5,748 nt of DNA, taken from Pseudomonadota bacterium (GTDB taxonomy: Bacteria > Pseudomonadota > Alphaproteobacteria > Rhizobiales > Rhizobiaceae). Shown here one piece after another: positions 1 through 5,748 of this stretch. The number at the start of each line of letters is the position of its first letter. Positions within the stretch are counted from its first letter, which is position 1. A program made the position numbers and the translations under genes. The stretch covers positions 1 to 5,748 of the forward strand of contig JAEXXS010000385.1 of NCBI GenBank assembly GCA_023451915.1, in the 5' to 3' direction. Under the pieces are notes generated by a model. It was not told the DNA's origin, made no database searches, and worked only from the letters and a program-made list of their open reading frames with translations.

Positions 1-77
1 CTTATCAGAGCGCCTTCTAACACAGCCATTACTTTACAGATAAACTCATTCTCCAAAACGGGCCTAATGGAACGTCA

Positions 78-95
78 GGGTTTGAGCTAAAACCC
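78..95. promoter_or_regulatory. Perfect inverted repeat in the maeB leader, candidate operator
   Basis: GGGTTT and AAACCC form a perfect 6-base dyad around a 6-base spacer (GAGCTA), about 88 bases before the first possible maeB start. The size and symmetry would suit a dimeric transcription factor. I do not recognise a specific regulator, and I could not place a convincing -35/-10 pair next to it. A perfect dyad of this size can also arise by chance in a 182-base region. Confidence 0.25.
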
Positions 96-125
96 AAAGT
101 GCCCGCCCCACGTGTTTAAAGGCTC

Positions 126-177
126 GGAGTGCATGTAATTGCACCCTCCACGCGCCGCTGATTATCCCGGCGGTGCG
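126..177 (+). promoter_or_regulatory. Two consecutive small hairpins just before maeB
   Basis: Hairpin one spans 126-149: GGA and GTGCA pair with TGCAC and TCC around a TGTAAT loop, with a CC bulge. Hairpin two spans 151-177: CGCGCCG pairs with CGGTGCG (one G-T wobble) across a 13-base loop. The second ends five bases before ATG 183, so in a transcript starting upstream it could hinder ribosome access to that codon and favour ATG 201. There is no T-tract after either, so they are not ordinary terminators. No known riboswitch is recognised. Confidence 0.25.
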
Positions 178-182
178 GAAAA

Positions 183-2540
183 ATGGAAAGCGATGCGACT
201 ATGACCAAAAAAACTCCTTCCACGCCGACGCGTTCGGATTTCGATGAAGCAGCTCTGTTTTTCCATCGATATCCGAAGCCCGGGAAGCTGGAAATCCAGG
301 CAACCAAGCCGCTCGGAAACCAGCGTGACCTTGCACTCGCTTATTCGCCGGGCGTGGCAGCACCCTGCCTTGCCATTCAGGAAGACCCGGCCACCGCTGC
401 GGAATATACGGCGCGCGGCAACCTCGTGGCGGTTGTATCAAACGGCACGGCGGTTCTTGGCCTCGGCAATATCGGCGCGCTCGCATCGAAGCCGGTCATG
501 GAAGGCAAGGCCGTCCTCTTCAAGAAATTCGCCGATATCGACGTGTTCGACATCGAAATCGACGCGCTTGAAATCAGCCGCGTTGTCGACGTGGTTTCCG
601 CTCTGGAGCCGACCTTTGGCGGCATCAATCTGGAAGATATCAAGGCCCCGGAATGTTTCGAAGTGGAAGAACAGCTTCGCGCCAAGATGAATATTCCAGT
701 TTTCCATGACGATCAGCATGGGACGGCGATCATCGTGGCAGCCGCCGTGCTGAACGGCCTGGAGCTTGCGGGCAAGCAGATTGCAGACGCCAAGATCGTC
801 ACCTCCGGTGCCGGTGCGGCGGCTCTCGCCTGCCTCAATCTTCTCGTCAATCTCGGCGCAAAGCGCGAAAACATCTGGGTCTGCGATCTCGAAGGCGTGG
901 TCTATGAAGGCCGCAACACGCTGATGGACCGCTGGAAAGAAATCTACGCGCAAAAGACCGACGCACGCACGCTGGCCGATGTCATCGGCGGCGCTGACGT
1001 ATTCCTCGGCCTTTCGGCAGCGGGTGTCTTGAAGCCGGAACTGCTCAATCAGATGGCCGAAAAGCCGCTGATCATGGCGCTTGCTAATCCGAAGCCGGAA
1101 ATCATGCCGGAAGAAGCACGTGCTGCGCGCGCCGACGCCATGATCTGCACCGGACGGTCCGATTATCCAAACCAGGTCAACAACGTTCTATGCTTCCCCT
1201 ATATTTTCCGCGGCGCGCTCGATGTCGGCGCAACCGCGATCAATGAAGAGATGAAGCTTGCCGCCGTGCGCGCCATTGCATCGCTTGCGCGGGAAGAACC
1301 TTCCGATGTCGCTGCCAAAGCCTATTCCGGCGATACGCCGACTTTCGGCCCGGATTACATCATTCCCTCGCCTTTTGATCAGCGTCTGATCCTGCGCATT
1401 GCTCCTGCTGTCGCCAAGGCTGCGATGGAAACCGGTGTCGCCACGCGCCCGATCGAAGATATGGAAGCCTATCTCGACAGACTGAACCGCTTCGTGTTCC
1501 GCTCGGGCCTCATCATGAAGCCGGTCTTCGCCGCCGCCCGTTCGCAGGACAAGCCGAAGCGTGTCATCTATGCCGATGGTGAAGATGAGCGCGTCCTGCG
1601 TGCCGCACAGGTGGTGATCGAGGAACGCATCGCCGCGCCGATCCTCGTCGGCCGTCCGCAGGTCGTTGAAACGCGCCTGCGCCGCTATGGTCTGAAAATC
1701 CGTCAGGGCGTCGATTTCGAACTGATCAACCCTGAGGACGATCCACGCTACCGCGACTATGTCGATCTGTACCTGTCCTATACCGGGCGTCAGGGCGTCA
1801 CGCCGGAAGCGGCCCGCACCATCGTGCGCACCAACTCGACCGCTATTGCGGCGCTCGCCGTAATGCGTGACGAAGCGGATGCGATGATCTGCGGTCTCGA
1901 AGGCCGTTTTGAACGGCATCTGCGCGTTGTACGCCAGATTATTGGCATCGTGCCGGGTATCCGCGATTATTCGGCGCTTAGCCTGCTGATTTCGCAGCGC
2001 GGCGCGCTGTTCCTGACCGACACCTATGTCAATGTCGATCCGAATGCGAACGAGCTTGCCGAAATGGCAATTCTCGCCGCCAAGGAAATCGACCGTTTCG
2101 GCATCGTGCCGAAAGCCGCTCTCGTTTCGCATTCGAATTTCGGATCAAAGGAAAGCGCCAGCGCGGAAAAGATGCGTCAGGCTGCGGCCATTCTCGCGGA
2201 GAAGGCTCCGGATCTCGAATCCGATGGCGAAATGCATGGCGACTCGGCCCTGTCTCAGGCGCTGCGTGACCGCGTGTTCCCGAATTCGCGCCTCAAGGGT
2301 GAGGCCAATCTTCTAGTCTTCCCAAACCTTGATGCGGCGAATATCACGCTCAACGTGGTCAAGACGGTCACCGATGCGCTGCATGTCGGCCCGATCCTGC
2401 TTGGCGCCGCCCGCCCGGCGCATATTTTGACGCCTTCGGTCACATCGCGCGGTGTCGTCAACATGACCGCACTGTCGGTTGTGGAAGCGCTCCAGCGTGC
2501 AGGCGAAGCACCGGCCCGCAAGGCAAAGATTCGCAAGTAA
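183..2540 (+). CDS. maeB: Malic enzyme, hybrid type with C-terminal phosphotransacetylase-like domain
   Basis: Oxidatively decarboxylates malate to pyruvate and CO2 with a nicotinamide cofactor, in the cytoplasm, linking the TCA cycle to pyruvate and supplying reducing power. The 785 residues have the usual length of the hybrid family. Residues about 25-165 form the malic enzyme N-terminal domain, with YSPGVA at 54-59, the [10 protein letters not shown] lysines around 109-116, and the metal-binding pair E151/D152. FHDDQHG at 174-180 gives the third metal ligand, and SGAGAAA at 208-214 is the dinucleotide-binding loop. Residues about 455-770 are a phosphotransacetylase-like domain with SHSNFGS (649-655) and DGEMHGDSA (681-689). 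In studied hybrid malic enzymes this domain is not an active acetyltransferase and mediates acetyl-CoA control; the same is inferred here. NADP preference is family knowledge (rhizobial Tme), not proven by sequence. An in-frame TGA at 159-161 bounds the start. ATG 183 has only GGA four bases upstream. ATG 201 (residue 7) has GGAAAG ten bases upstream and is an equal alternative, giving 779 residues. The gene has its own leader and converges on gltX. Confidence 0.96.
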   Translation: MESDATMTKKTPSTPTRSDFDEAALFFHRYPKPGKLEIQATKPLGNQRDLALAYSPGVAAPCLAIQEDPATAAEYTARGNLVAVVSNGTAVLGLGNIGALASKPVMEGKAVLFKKFADIDVFDIEIDALEISRVVDVVSALEPTFGGINLEDIKAPECFEVEEQLRAKMNIPVFHDDQHGTAIIVAAAVLNGLELAGKQIADAKIVTSGAGAAALACLNLLVNLGAKRENIWVCDLEGVVYEGRNTLMDRWKEIYAQKTDARTLADVIGGADVFLGLSAAGVLKPELLNQMAEKPLIMALANPKPEIMPEEARAARADAMICTGRSDYPNQVNNVLCFPYIFRGALDVGATAINEEMKLAAVRAIASLAREEPSDVAAKAYSGDTPTFGPDYIIPSPFDQRLILRIAPAVAKAAMETGVATRPIEDMEAYLDRLNRFVFRSGLIMKPVFAAARSQDKPKRVIYADGEDERVLRAAQVVIEERIAAPILVGRPQVVETRLRRYGLKIRQGVDFELINPEDDPRYRDYVDLYLSYTGRQGVTPEAARTIVRTNSTAIAALAVMRDEADAMICGLEGRFERHLRVVRQIIGIVPGIRDYSALSLLISQRGALFLTDTYVNVDPNANELAEMAILAAKEIDRFGIVPKAALVSHSNFGSKESASAEKMRQAAAILAEKAPDLESDGEMHGDSALSQALRDRVFPNSRLKGEANLLVFPNLDAANITLNVVKTVTDALHVGPILLGAARPAHILTPSVTSRGVVNMTALSVVEALQRAGEAPARKAKIRK

Positions 2541-2552
2541 GCCTATCCGCAA

Positions 2553-2598
2553 AAACAAACAGCCGACACAGTACCAACTGTGCCGGCTGTATTTGTTT
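2553..2598. terminator. Bidirectional intrinsic terminator between convergent maeB and gltX
   Basis: A 13-base arm CAGCCGACACAGT (2560-2572), a four-base loop ACCA and the arm ACTGTGCCGGCTG (2577-2589) pair with a single A-C mismatch. The stem can extend through AAACAAA (2553-2559) and TTTGTTT (2592-2598) around a two-base TA bulge. The rightward transcript has a T-rich tail (TATTTGTTT) after the GC stem. The leftward transcript has the complement of the A-tract 2551-2559, also T-rich. It lies 12 bases past the maeB stop and 17 bases past the gltX stop, so one element can end both. This is a sequence-level prediction. Confidence 0.85.
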
Positions 2599-2615
2599 GC
2601 ATTCCGTAAAAGCTG

Positions 2616-3989
2616 TCAGGGCTTTCGGCTCTGTACCTTGTCCGGGCCGATCAGCACCAGAAGGTCGGCCAGTTCCGGTCCGTGGGGTTGGCCCGTCAGC
2701 GCCAGACGCAGCGGCATGAAAAGACCCTTACCCTTGCGTCCCGTTTCCGACTTGACGGCGTCAGTCCAGGCTTTCCATGTCAGGTGGTTCCATGGGGCTG
2801 CTGGCAGCGAGTTAAACGCGACGCGCACGAATTCGCGATCTTCATCCGACAGTTCGGGTGCTTCGGCCAAGTCGCCGCTCACAATCTGCCACCAATGCTG
2901 CACATCACCGAAACGATCCAGATTGCCACGCACGGCAAGCCAGAAAGGCTCCGCCTTGTCCCCTTCGATACCAAGTGCTTCGAGACGCGGCTTGGCGTCG
3001 GCAAACGACATTTCATGCAGAAGCGAACGGTTGAGCGTGTCGAGTTCTGCCGGGTCAAACTTGGCCGACGATTTTGAAATCGACGCCAGATCGAAGCGTT
3101 CCGCAAGTGCTGCCATGGTTGGCGCGGCTGCAACATTTTCCGATGTACCGATCAGAACTGCCAGCGAAGCAACCGCCATCGGCTCATAGCCGTTCTCGCG
3201 CAGCGAGCCGACGGATAGCGCGCCTGTGCGCTTGGACAGCCCTTCGCCGGTCGTGGTGGTCAGCAGATTATGGTGCCCAAAGACGGGCGGCTCAGCGCCG
3301 AGCGCGCGGAAGATTGCAATCTGCACGCCGGTATTCGTCACGTGGTCGTCGCCACGGATGATATGGCTGATGCCGAGATCTATATCGTCCACGACCGAAG
3401 GAAGCGTGTAGAGATAGGTGCCGCCTTCACGCACCAGCACCGGGTCCGACATGGACGCCAGATCGACGACCTGTGGCCCGCGCACCAGATCATCCCAGTG
3501 AACTTCGGTGCGCTGCGTGACAAACGGATCGCTCTCGAAATTCGGCAGCAGAAACCGCCAATGCGGCTTGCGGCCTTCGGCTTCGAAAGCAGCCTTTTCC
3601 GCATCGGTGAGTTTCAGCGCCTCACGGCCATAGACCGGCGGCAGACGACGCGCCAGGCGCAGCTTGCGGCGGCGCTCCAACTCGTCAGCGGTTTCATAGC
3701 AGGCATAAAGCAGCCCCGCCGCTTTCAGCTTTTCCACGGCGCGGGCATAAACATCGAAGCGCTTCGACTGATATTCGACGCGGGCCGGCTTGACGCCCAG
3801 CCAGTCGAGATCGACAGCAATGGCTTCTGCATATTCCTGGCGCGACCGTTCAACATCCGTGTCGTCATAACGCAGAATGAGCTTGCCGCCATTCTTTTGC
3901 GCGTAAAGCCAGTTGGACAGCGCAGTGCGCGTGTTGCCGATGTGAATATAGCCCGTCGGCGACGGGGCAAAACGAACAGTAACAGTCAT
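2616..3989 (-). CDS. gltX: Glutamyl-tRNA synthetase, second-paralogue type (GltX2-like)
   Basis: Class I aminoacyl-tRNA synthetase, cytoplasmic: activates glutamate with ATP and esterifies it to tRNA. It has 457 residues, normal for the family. The catalytic Rossmann domain opens with [14 protein letters not shown]; the HIGH signature is HIGN at 16-19. The KMSKS loop is GLSKR at 250-254, keeping the second lysine (K253). IRGDDH lies at 211-216. Residues about 305-445 are the helical anticodon-binding region, so it is too long for the short Glu-Q-tRNA(Asp) synthetase. Unusual points: only one cysteine (C97) remains where zinc-binding GluRS has a cluster, and the glutamate-contacting acid of the usual RxEDTD motif is Asp (D42 in RYDDTD). 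These match, from memory, the second of two GltX proteins in Brucella and relatives. In such bacteria tRNA-Gln is first charged with glutamate and then amidated by GatCAB. Whether this copy prefers tRNA-Glu or tRNA-Gln cannot be read here. Start ATG 3989 lies 11 bases after the nadE stop with only a weak GAAAGA ribosome site overlapping that stop, suggesting translational coupling. Confidence 0.95.
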   Translation of the reverse strand: MTVTVRFAPSPTGYIHIGNTRTALSNWLYAQKNGGKLILRYDDTDVERSRQEYAEAIAVDLDWLGVKPARVEYQSKRFDVYARAVEKLKAAGLLYACYETADELERRRKLRLARRLPPVYGREALKLTDAEKAAFEAEGRKPHWRFLLPNFESDPFVTQRTEVHWDDLVRGPQVVDLASMSDPVLVREGGTYLYTLPSVVDDIDLGISHIIRGDDHVTNTGVQIAIFRALGAEPPVFGHHNLLTTTTGEGLSKRTGALSVGSLRENGYEPMAVASLAVLIGTSENVAAAPTMAALAERFDLASISKSSAKFDPAELDTLNRSLLHEMSFADAKPRLEALGIEGDKAEPFWLAVRGNLDRFGDVQHWWQIVSGDLAEAPELSDEDREFVRVAFNSLPAAPWNHLTWKAWTDAVKSETGRKGKGLFMPLRLALTGQPHGPELADLLVLIGPDKVQSRKP

Positions 3990-4000
3990 TCTATTATCTT

Positions 4001-5656
4001 TCAGCGGTCGCGGAAGCGGTTCGTTATGGGATAACGGCGATCGCGTCCAAAATTCTTCCTGGTAATCTTTACACCCGGCGCAGATTGCCGGCGCTTATAT
4101 TCGGCAAGATAGAGCAGATGTTCGATCCGTTGCACGGTTTCCACCGGATGACCGCGCGCGACGATATCGGCATTGCTCATTTCATTCTCGACCAGACATT
4201 CCAGAATATCGTCGAGCACCGGATAAGGCGGTAAGCTGTCCTGATCGGTCTGGTTCTCGCGCAACTCTGCGGACGGCGCCTTGGAAATGATGTTGTGCGG
4301 AATCACTTCGCCTGCCGGACCAAGCGAGCCTTGCGGAACATGGCTGTTGCGCCATTCCGACATCGCATAGACCTGCATCTTGTATACGTCCTTGATCGGA
4401 TTGAAGCCGCCATTCATGTCGCCATAAAGCGTGGCATAGCCCACCGACATTTCCGACTTGTTGCCGGTGGTGACGACCATGGAGCCAAACTTGTTCGACA
4501 CGGCCATCAGGATCGTGCCGCGCGCCCGGCTTTGCAGGTTTTCTTCCGTGACACCGCTGTCCGTTCCGGCAAAAAGAGGCTGTAGCGCGCTCATGAAACC
4601 TTCAACCGGCTCGGCTATCGGCACAATATCGTAACGCACGCCAAGCGCCTTGGCACAGTCGGCAGCATCTTTGAGCGACTCATCCGACGTATAGCGGTAT
4701 GGCAGCATGATGCAGCGCACCCGCTCCGGCCCTAGTGCGTCGACGCCCATCGCGGCGCAAATTGCCGAATCGATACCGCCGGAGAGACCCAGAACGACAT
4801 CCTTGAAACCGTTCTTGTTCACATAGTCGCGCAGGCCCAGCACACAGGCGGAATAGTCCGCCTCCAGTTCTTCCGGAAGCAGGGCTTTTTCGCCTTCCTC
4901 GCAACGCCAAGTGTCTCCGTCGCGATGCCAGACCGTCATGGCAATCTGCTCGGAAAACTGCGGCATTTGCAGACATGGGAACTTGCTGCCCGGATTGAAA
5001 GCGAATGACGCGCCGTCGAAAATCAGTTCATCCTGACCGCCAACCTGATTGGCGTAAAGCATCGGCAGTTCCGCCAGCATCACCTGCTTGAGAACAACCT
5101 GATATCGGCGGTCCATCTTGGCACGGTGATAAGGCGAGCCGTTGGGCACAAGAAGAAATTCCGCACCGCTTTCGGCAAGCGTTTCCGACACGCCGAGATC
5201 GCCCCAGATATCCTCGCAGATCGGAATGCCGATGCGCACGCCCCGAAAATTGACCGGTCCCGGCAGCGGCCCGGGCTCGAACACGCGCTTTTCATCGAAC
5301 TCGCCATAATTGGGAAGATCGACCTTGAACCGCTCGGCAAGAACCTCGCCGCCATCCAGCACCATGACCGAATTATGCAAACCGCTTTCCCGCCGCAAAG
5401 GCGTTCCAATGATGACACCCGGCCCGCCATCCGCCGTATCGGCGGCCAGTTCGCGCACGGCCTTTTCACAGGCTTCAACGAAGGACGGCTTCAGCACCAG
5501 ATCCTCAGGCGGATAACCGGCAATGAACAGCTCTGTGAACAGGATGAGATCGGCCTTCATCTCGGTGGCTTGCGCGCGAGCCGCGCGAGCCTTGGCCAGA
5601 TTTCCGGCGATATCGCCCATGACGGGATTGAGCTGCGCGACTGCAATACGAAGCAT
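4001..5656 (-). CDS. nadE: Glutamine-dependent NAD+ synthetase
   Basis: Last step of NAD+ biosynthesis in the cytoplasm: nicotinate adenine dinucleotide + ATP + glutamine + water gives NAD+, AMP, PPi and glutamate. It has 551 residues, typical of the bacterial two-domain enzyme. Residues about 1-255 are a nitrilase-fold glutaminase whose Glu-Lys-Cys triad is visible as E42 (FTELF), K111 ([13 protein letters not shown]) and C147 (IPICEDIWG). Residues about 265-551 are the ATP pyrophosphatase synthetase domain, with the P-loop LSGGIDSA at 291-298. The conserved [19 protein letters not shown] stretch lies at 396-414, and the C-terminal tail [19 protein letters not shown] (531-549) is typical of the family. 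All catalytic residues looked for are present, so the enzyme should use glutamine rather than only ammonia. The start is firm: ATG 5656 is preceded by GGTGAG nine bases upstream, an in-frame TAA lies at 5695-5693, and there is no start codon between. It is the first gene of a nadE-gltX pair; glutamate released by NadE is the amino acid used by GltX. Confidence 0.97.
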   Translation of the reverse strand: MLRIAVAQLNPVMGDIAGNLAKARAARAQATEMKADLILFTELFIAGYPPEDLVLKPSFVEACEKAVRELAADTADGGPGVIIGTPLRRESGLHNSVMVLDGGEVLAERFKVDLPNYGEFDEKRVFEPGPLPGPVNFRGVRIGIPICEDIWGDLGVSETLAESGAEFLLVPNGSPYHRAKMDRRYQVVLKQVMLAELPMLYANQVGGQDELIFDGASFAFNPGSKFPCLQMPQFSEQIAMTVWHRDGDTWRCEEGEKALLPEELEADYSACVLGLRDYVNKNGFKDVVLGLSGGIDSAICAAMGVDALGPERVRCIMLPYRYTSDESLKDAADCAKALGVRYDIVPIAEPVEGFMSALQPLFAGTDSGVTEENLQSRARGTILMAVSNKFGSMVVTTGNKSEMSVGYATLYGDMNGGFNPIKDVYKMQVYAMSEWRNSHVPQGSLGPAGEVIPHNIISKAPSAELRENQTDQDSLPPYPVLDDILECLVENEMSNADIVARGHPVETVQRIEHLLYLAEYKRRQSAPGVKITRKNFGRDRRYPITNRFRDR

Positions 5657-5665
5657 AATGAGATT

Positions 5666-5671
5666 CTCACC
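5666..5671 (-). promoter_or_regulatory. Ribosome binding site of nadE
   Basis: GGTGAG on the minus strand ends nine bases before ATG 5656. It is complementary to the 16S 3' end apart from one base. With the in-frame TAA at 5695-5693, it fixes the nadE start. Confidence 0.55.
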
Positions 5672-5690
5672 AACACTATTTCTGCCAGAG

Positions 5691-5718
5691 ATTTAGCGTG
5701 GGAGTGAAAGGGATGCAA
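5691..5718 (-). promoter_or_regulatory. Candidate promoter for nadE-gltX
   Basis: On the minus strand TTGCAT (5718-5713) and CTAAAT (5696-5691) are separated by 16 bases and lie 34 bases upstream of the nadE start. CTAAAT is one base from the CTATAT -10 form reported for rhizobial housekeeping promoters; the -35 keeps only TTG. The spacing and position are reasonable, but the match is weak, and transcription could also enter from beyond the window. Confidence 0.25.
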
Positions 5719-5748
5719 TGAGCGGCACGGCCTCCCTCGGAGATTGGC
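5718..5748 (+). CDS. Possible first codons of a divergent gene, cut by the window edge
   Basis: From ATG 5718 the plus strand stays open for the ten codons left (MSGTASLGDW), mostly with G or C in the third position. A purine-rich AAAGGGA (5707-5713) sits four bases before it. Ten codons are too few to identify a protein, and I do not recognise it. If real, it would be divergent from nadE and share its 61-base upstream region, which overlaps the candidate nadE promoter. The opposite strand here could equally carry the tail of a gene upstream of nadE. Confidence 0.25.
   Translation, partial: MSGTASLGDW

Noticed and set aside
1..29. Possible minus-strand gene starting at ATG 29 and running off the left edge
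   Set aside because: Only nine codons are visible (MAVLEGALI) and there is no clear ribosome site. From memory a divergent mutS neighbours this malic enzyme in some rhizobia, but these residues do not look like a MutS N-terminus.
29..58. Minus-strand TTGGAG-N17-AGTAAT as a promoter toward the left edge
   Set aside because: It matches only 3/6 and 4/6 of the sigma-70 consensus, and the -10 overlaps the doubtful ATG at 29. It is indistinguishable from chance.
109..114. CACGTG palindrome in the maeB leader
   Set aside because: A six-base palindrome alone is too common, and no bacterial regulator is implied by it here.
438..953. 171-codon minus-strand frame in the 5' half of maeB
   Set aside because: It is antisense to the malic enzyme catalytic domain, with no ribosome site or family signature noted.
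1188..2132. 314-codon open frame on the minus strand inside maeB
   Set aside because: It lies fully antisense to a protein with clear family motifs throughout. Long antisense frames are expected in GC-biased genes, and its translation shows no recognisable domain.
3270..4034. 254-codon open frame on the plus strand across gltX and the end of nadE
   Set aside because: It is antisense to gltX, whose motifs are continuous there, and its translation looks like no protein family. It is a shadow of codon bias.
5126..5707. 193-codon plus-strand frame opposite the nadE glutaminase domain
   Set aside because: The opposite strand carries the intact Glu-Lys-Cys triad, and the plus-strand translation is low-complexity and unrecognised.

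Overview
The window reads as a stretch of core metabolism from an alphaproteobacterium of the Rhizobiales, most likely Brucella/Ochrobactrum or a close relative. The evidence is moderately high GC with strong GC bias at third codon positions. The glutamyl-tRNA synthetase also closely resembles, from memory, the second GltX (457 residues) of Brucella, and the malic enzyme resembles the rhizobial Tme/MaeB type. No alignment was run, so genus level is an inference.

Layout: positions 1-182 are an AT-richer leader holding a perfect 6-6-6 dyad (78-95) and two small consecutive hairpins (126-149, 151-177). A long malic enzyme gene (maeB type, fused to a phosphotransacetylase-like domain) runs rightward to 2540. 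A short intergenic region (2541-2615) carries one strong hairpin with an A-tract on one side and a T-rich tract on the other, suited to ending transcription from both sides. Facing maeB, a leftward pair of genes fills the rest: nadE (glutamine-dependent NAD+ synthetase, 5656 to 4001) followed after 11 bases by gltX (glutamyl-tRNA synthetase paralogue, 3989 to 2616). The last ~90 bases hold the nadE leader and possibly the first codons of a divergent gene.

How the genes relate: nadE and gltX almost certainly share a transcript. NadE hydrolyses glutamine to glutamate while adenylating and amidating nicotinate adenine dinucleotide to NAD+. GltX activates glutamate with ATP and loads it on tRNA. 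The malic enzyme oxidatively decarboxylates malate to pyruvate with a nicotinamide cofactor and is convergent, so it is separately controlled. The link through NAD(P) and glutamate is a metabolic observation, not proof of co-regulation.

I see no phage, transposon, CRISPR, tRNA, rRNA or defence genes, and no convincing undescribed system. The points most worth checking are the non-canonical active-site motifs of the GltX paralogue and the small structured elements in the maeB leader.
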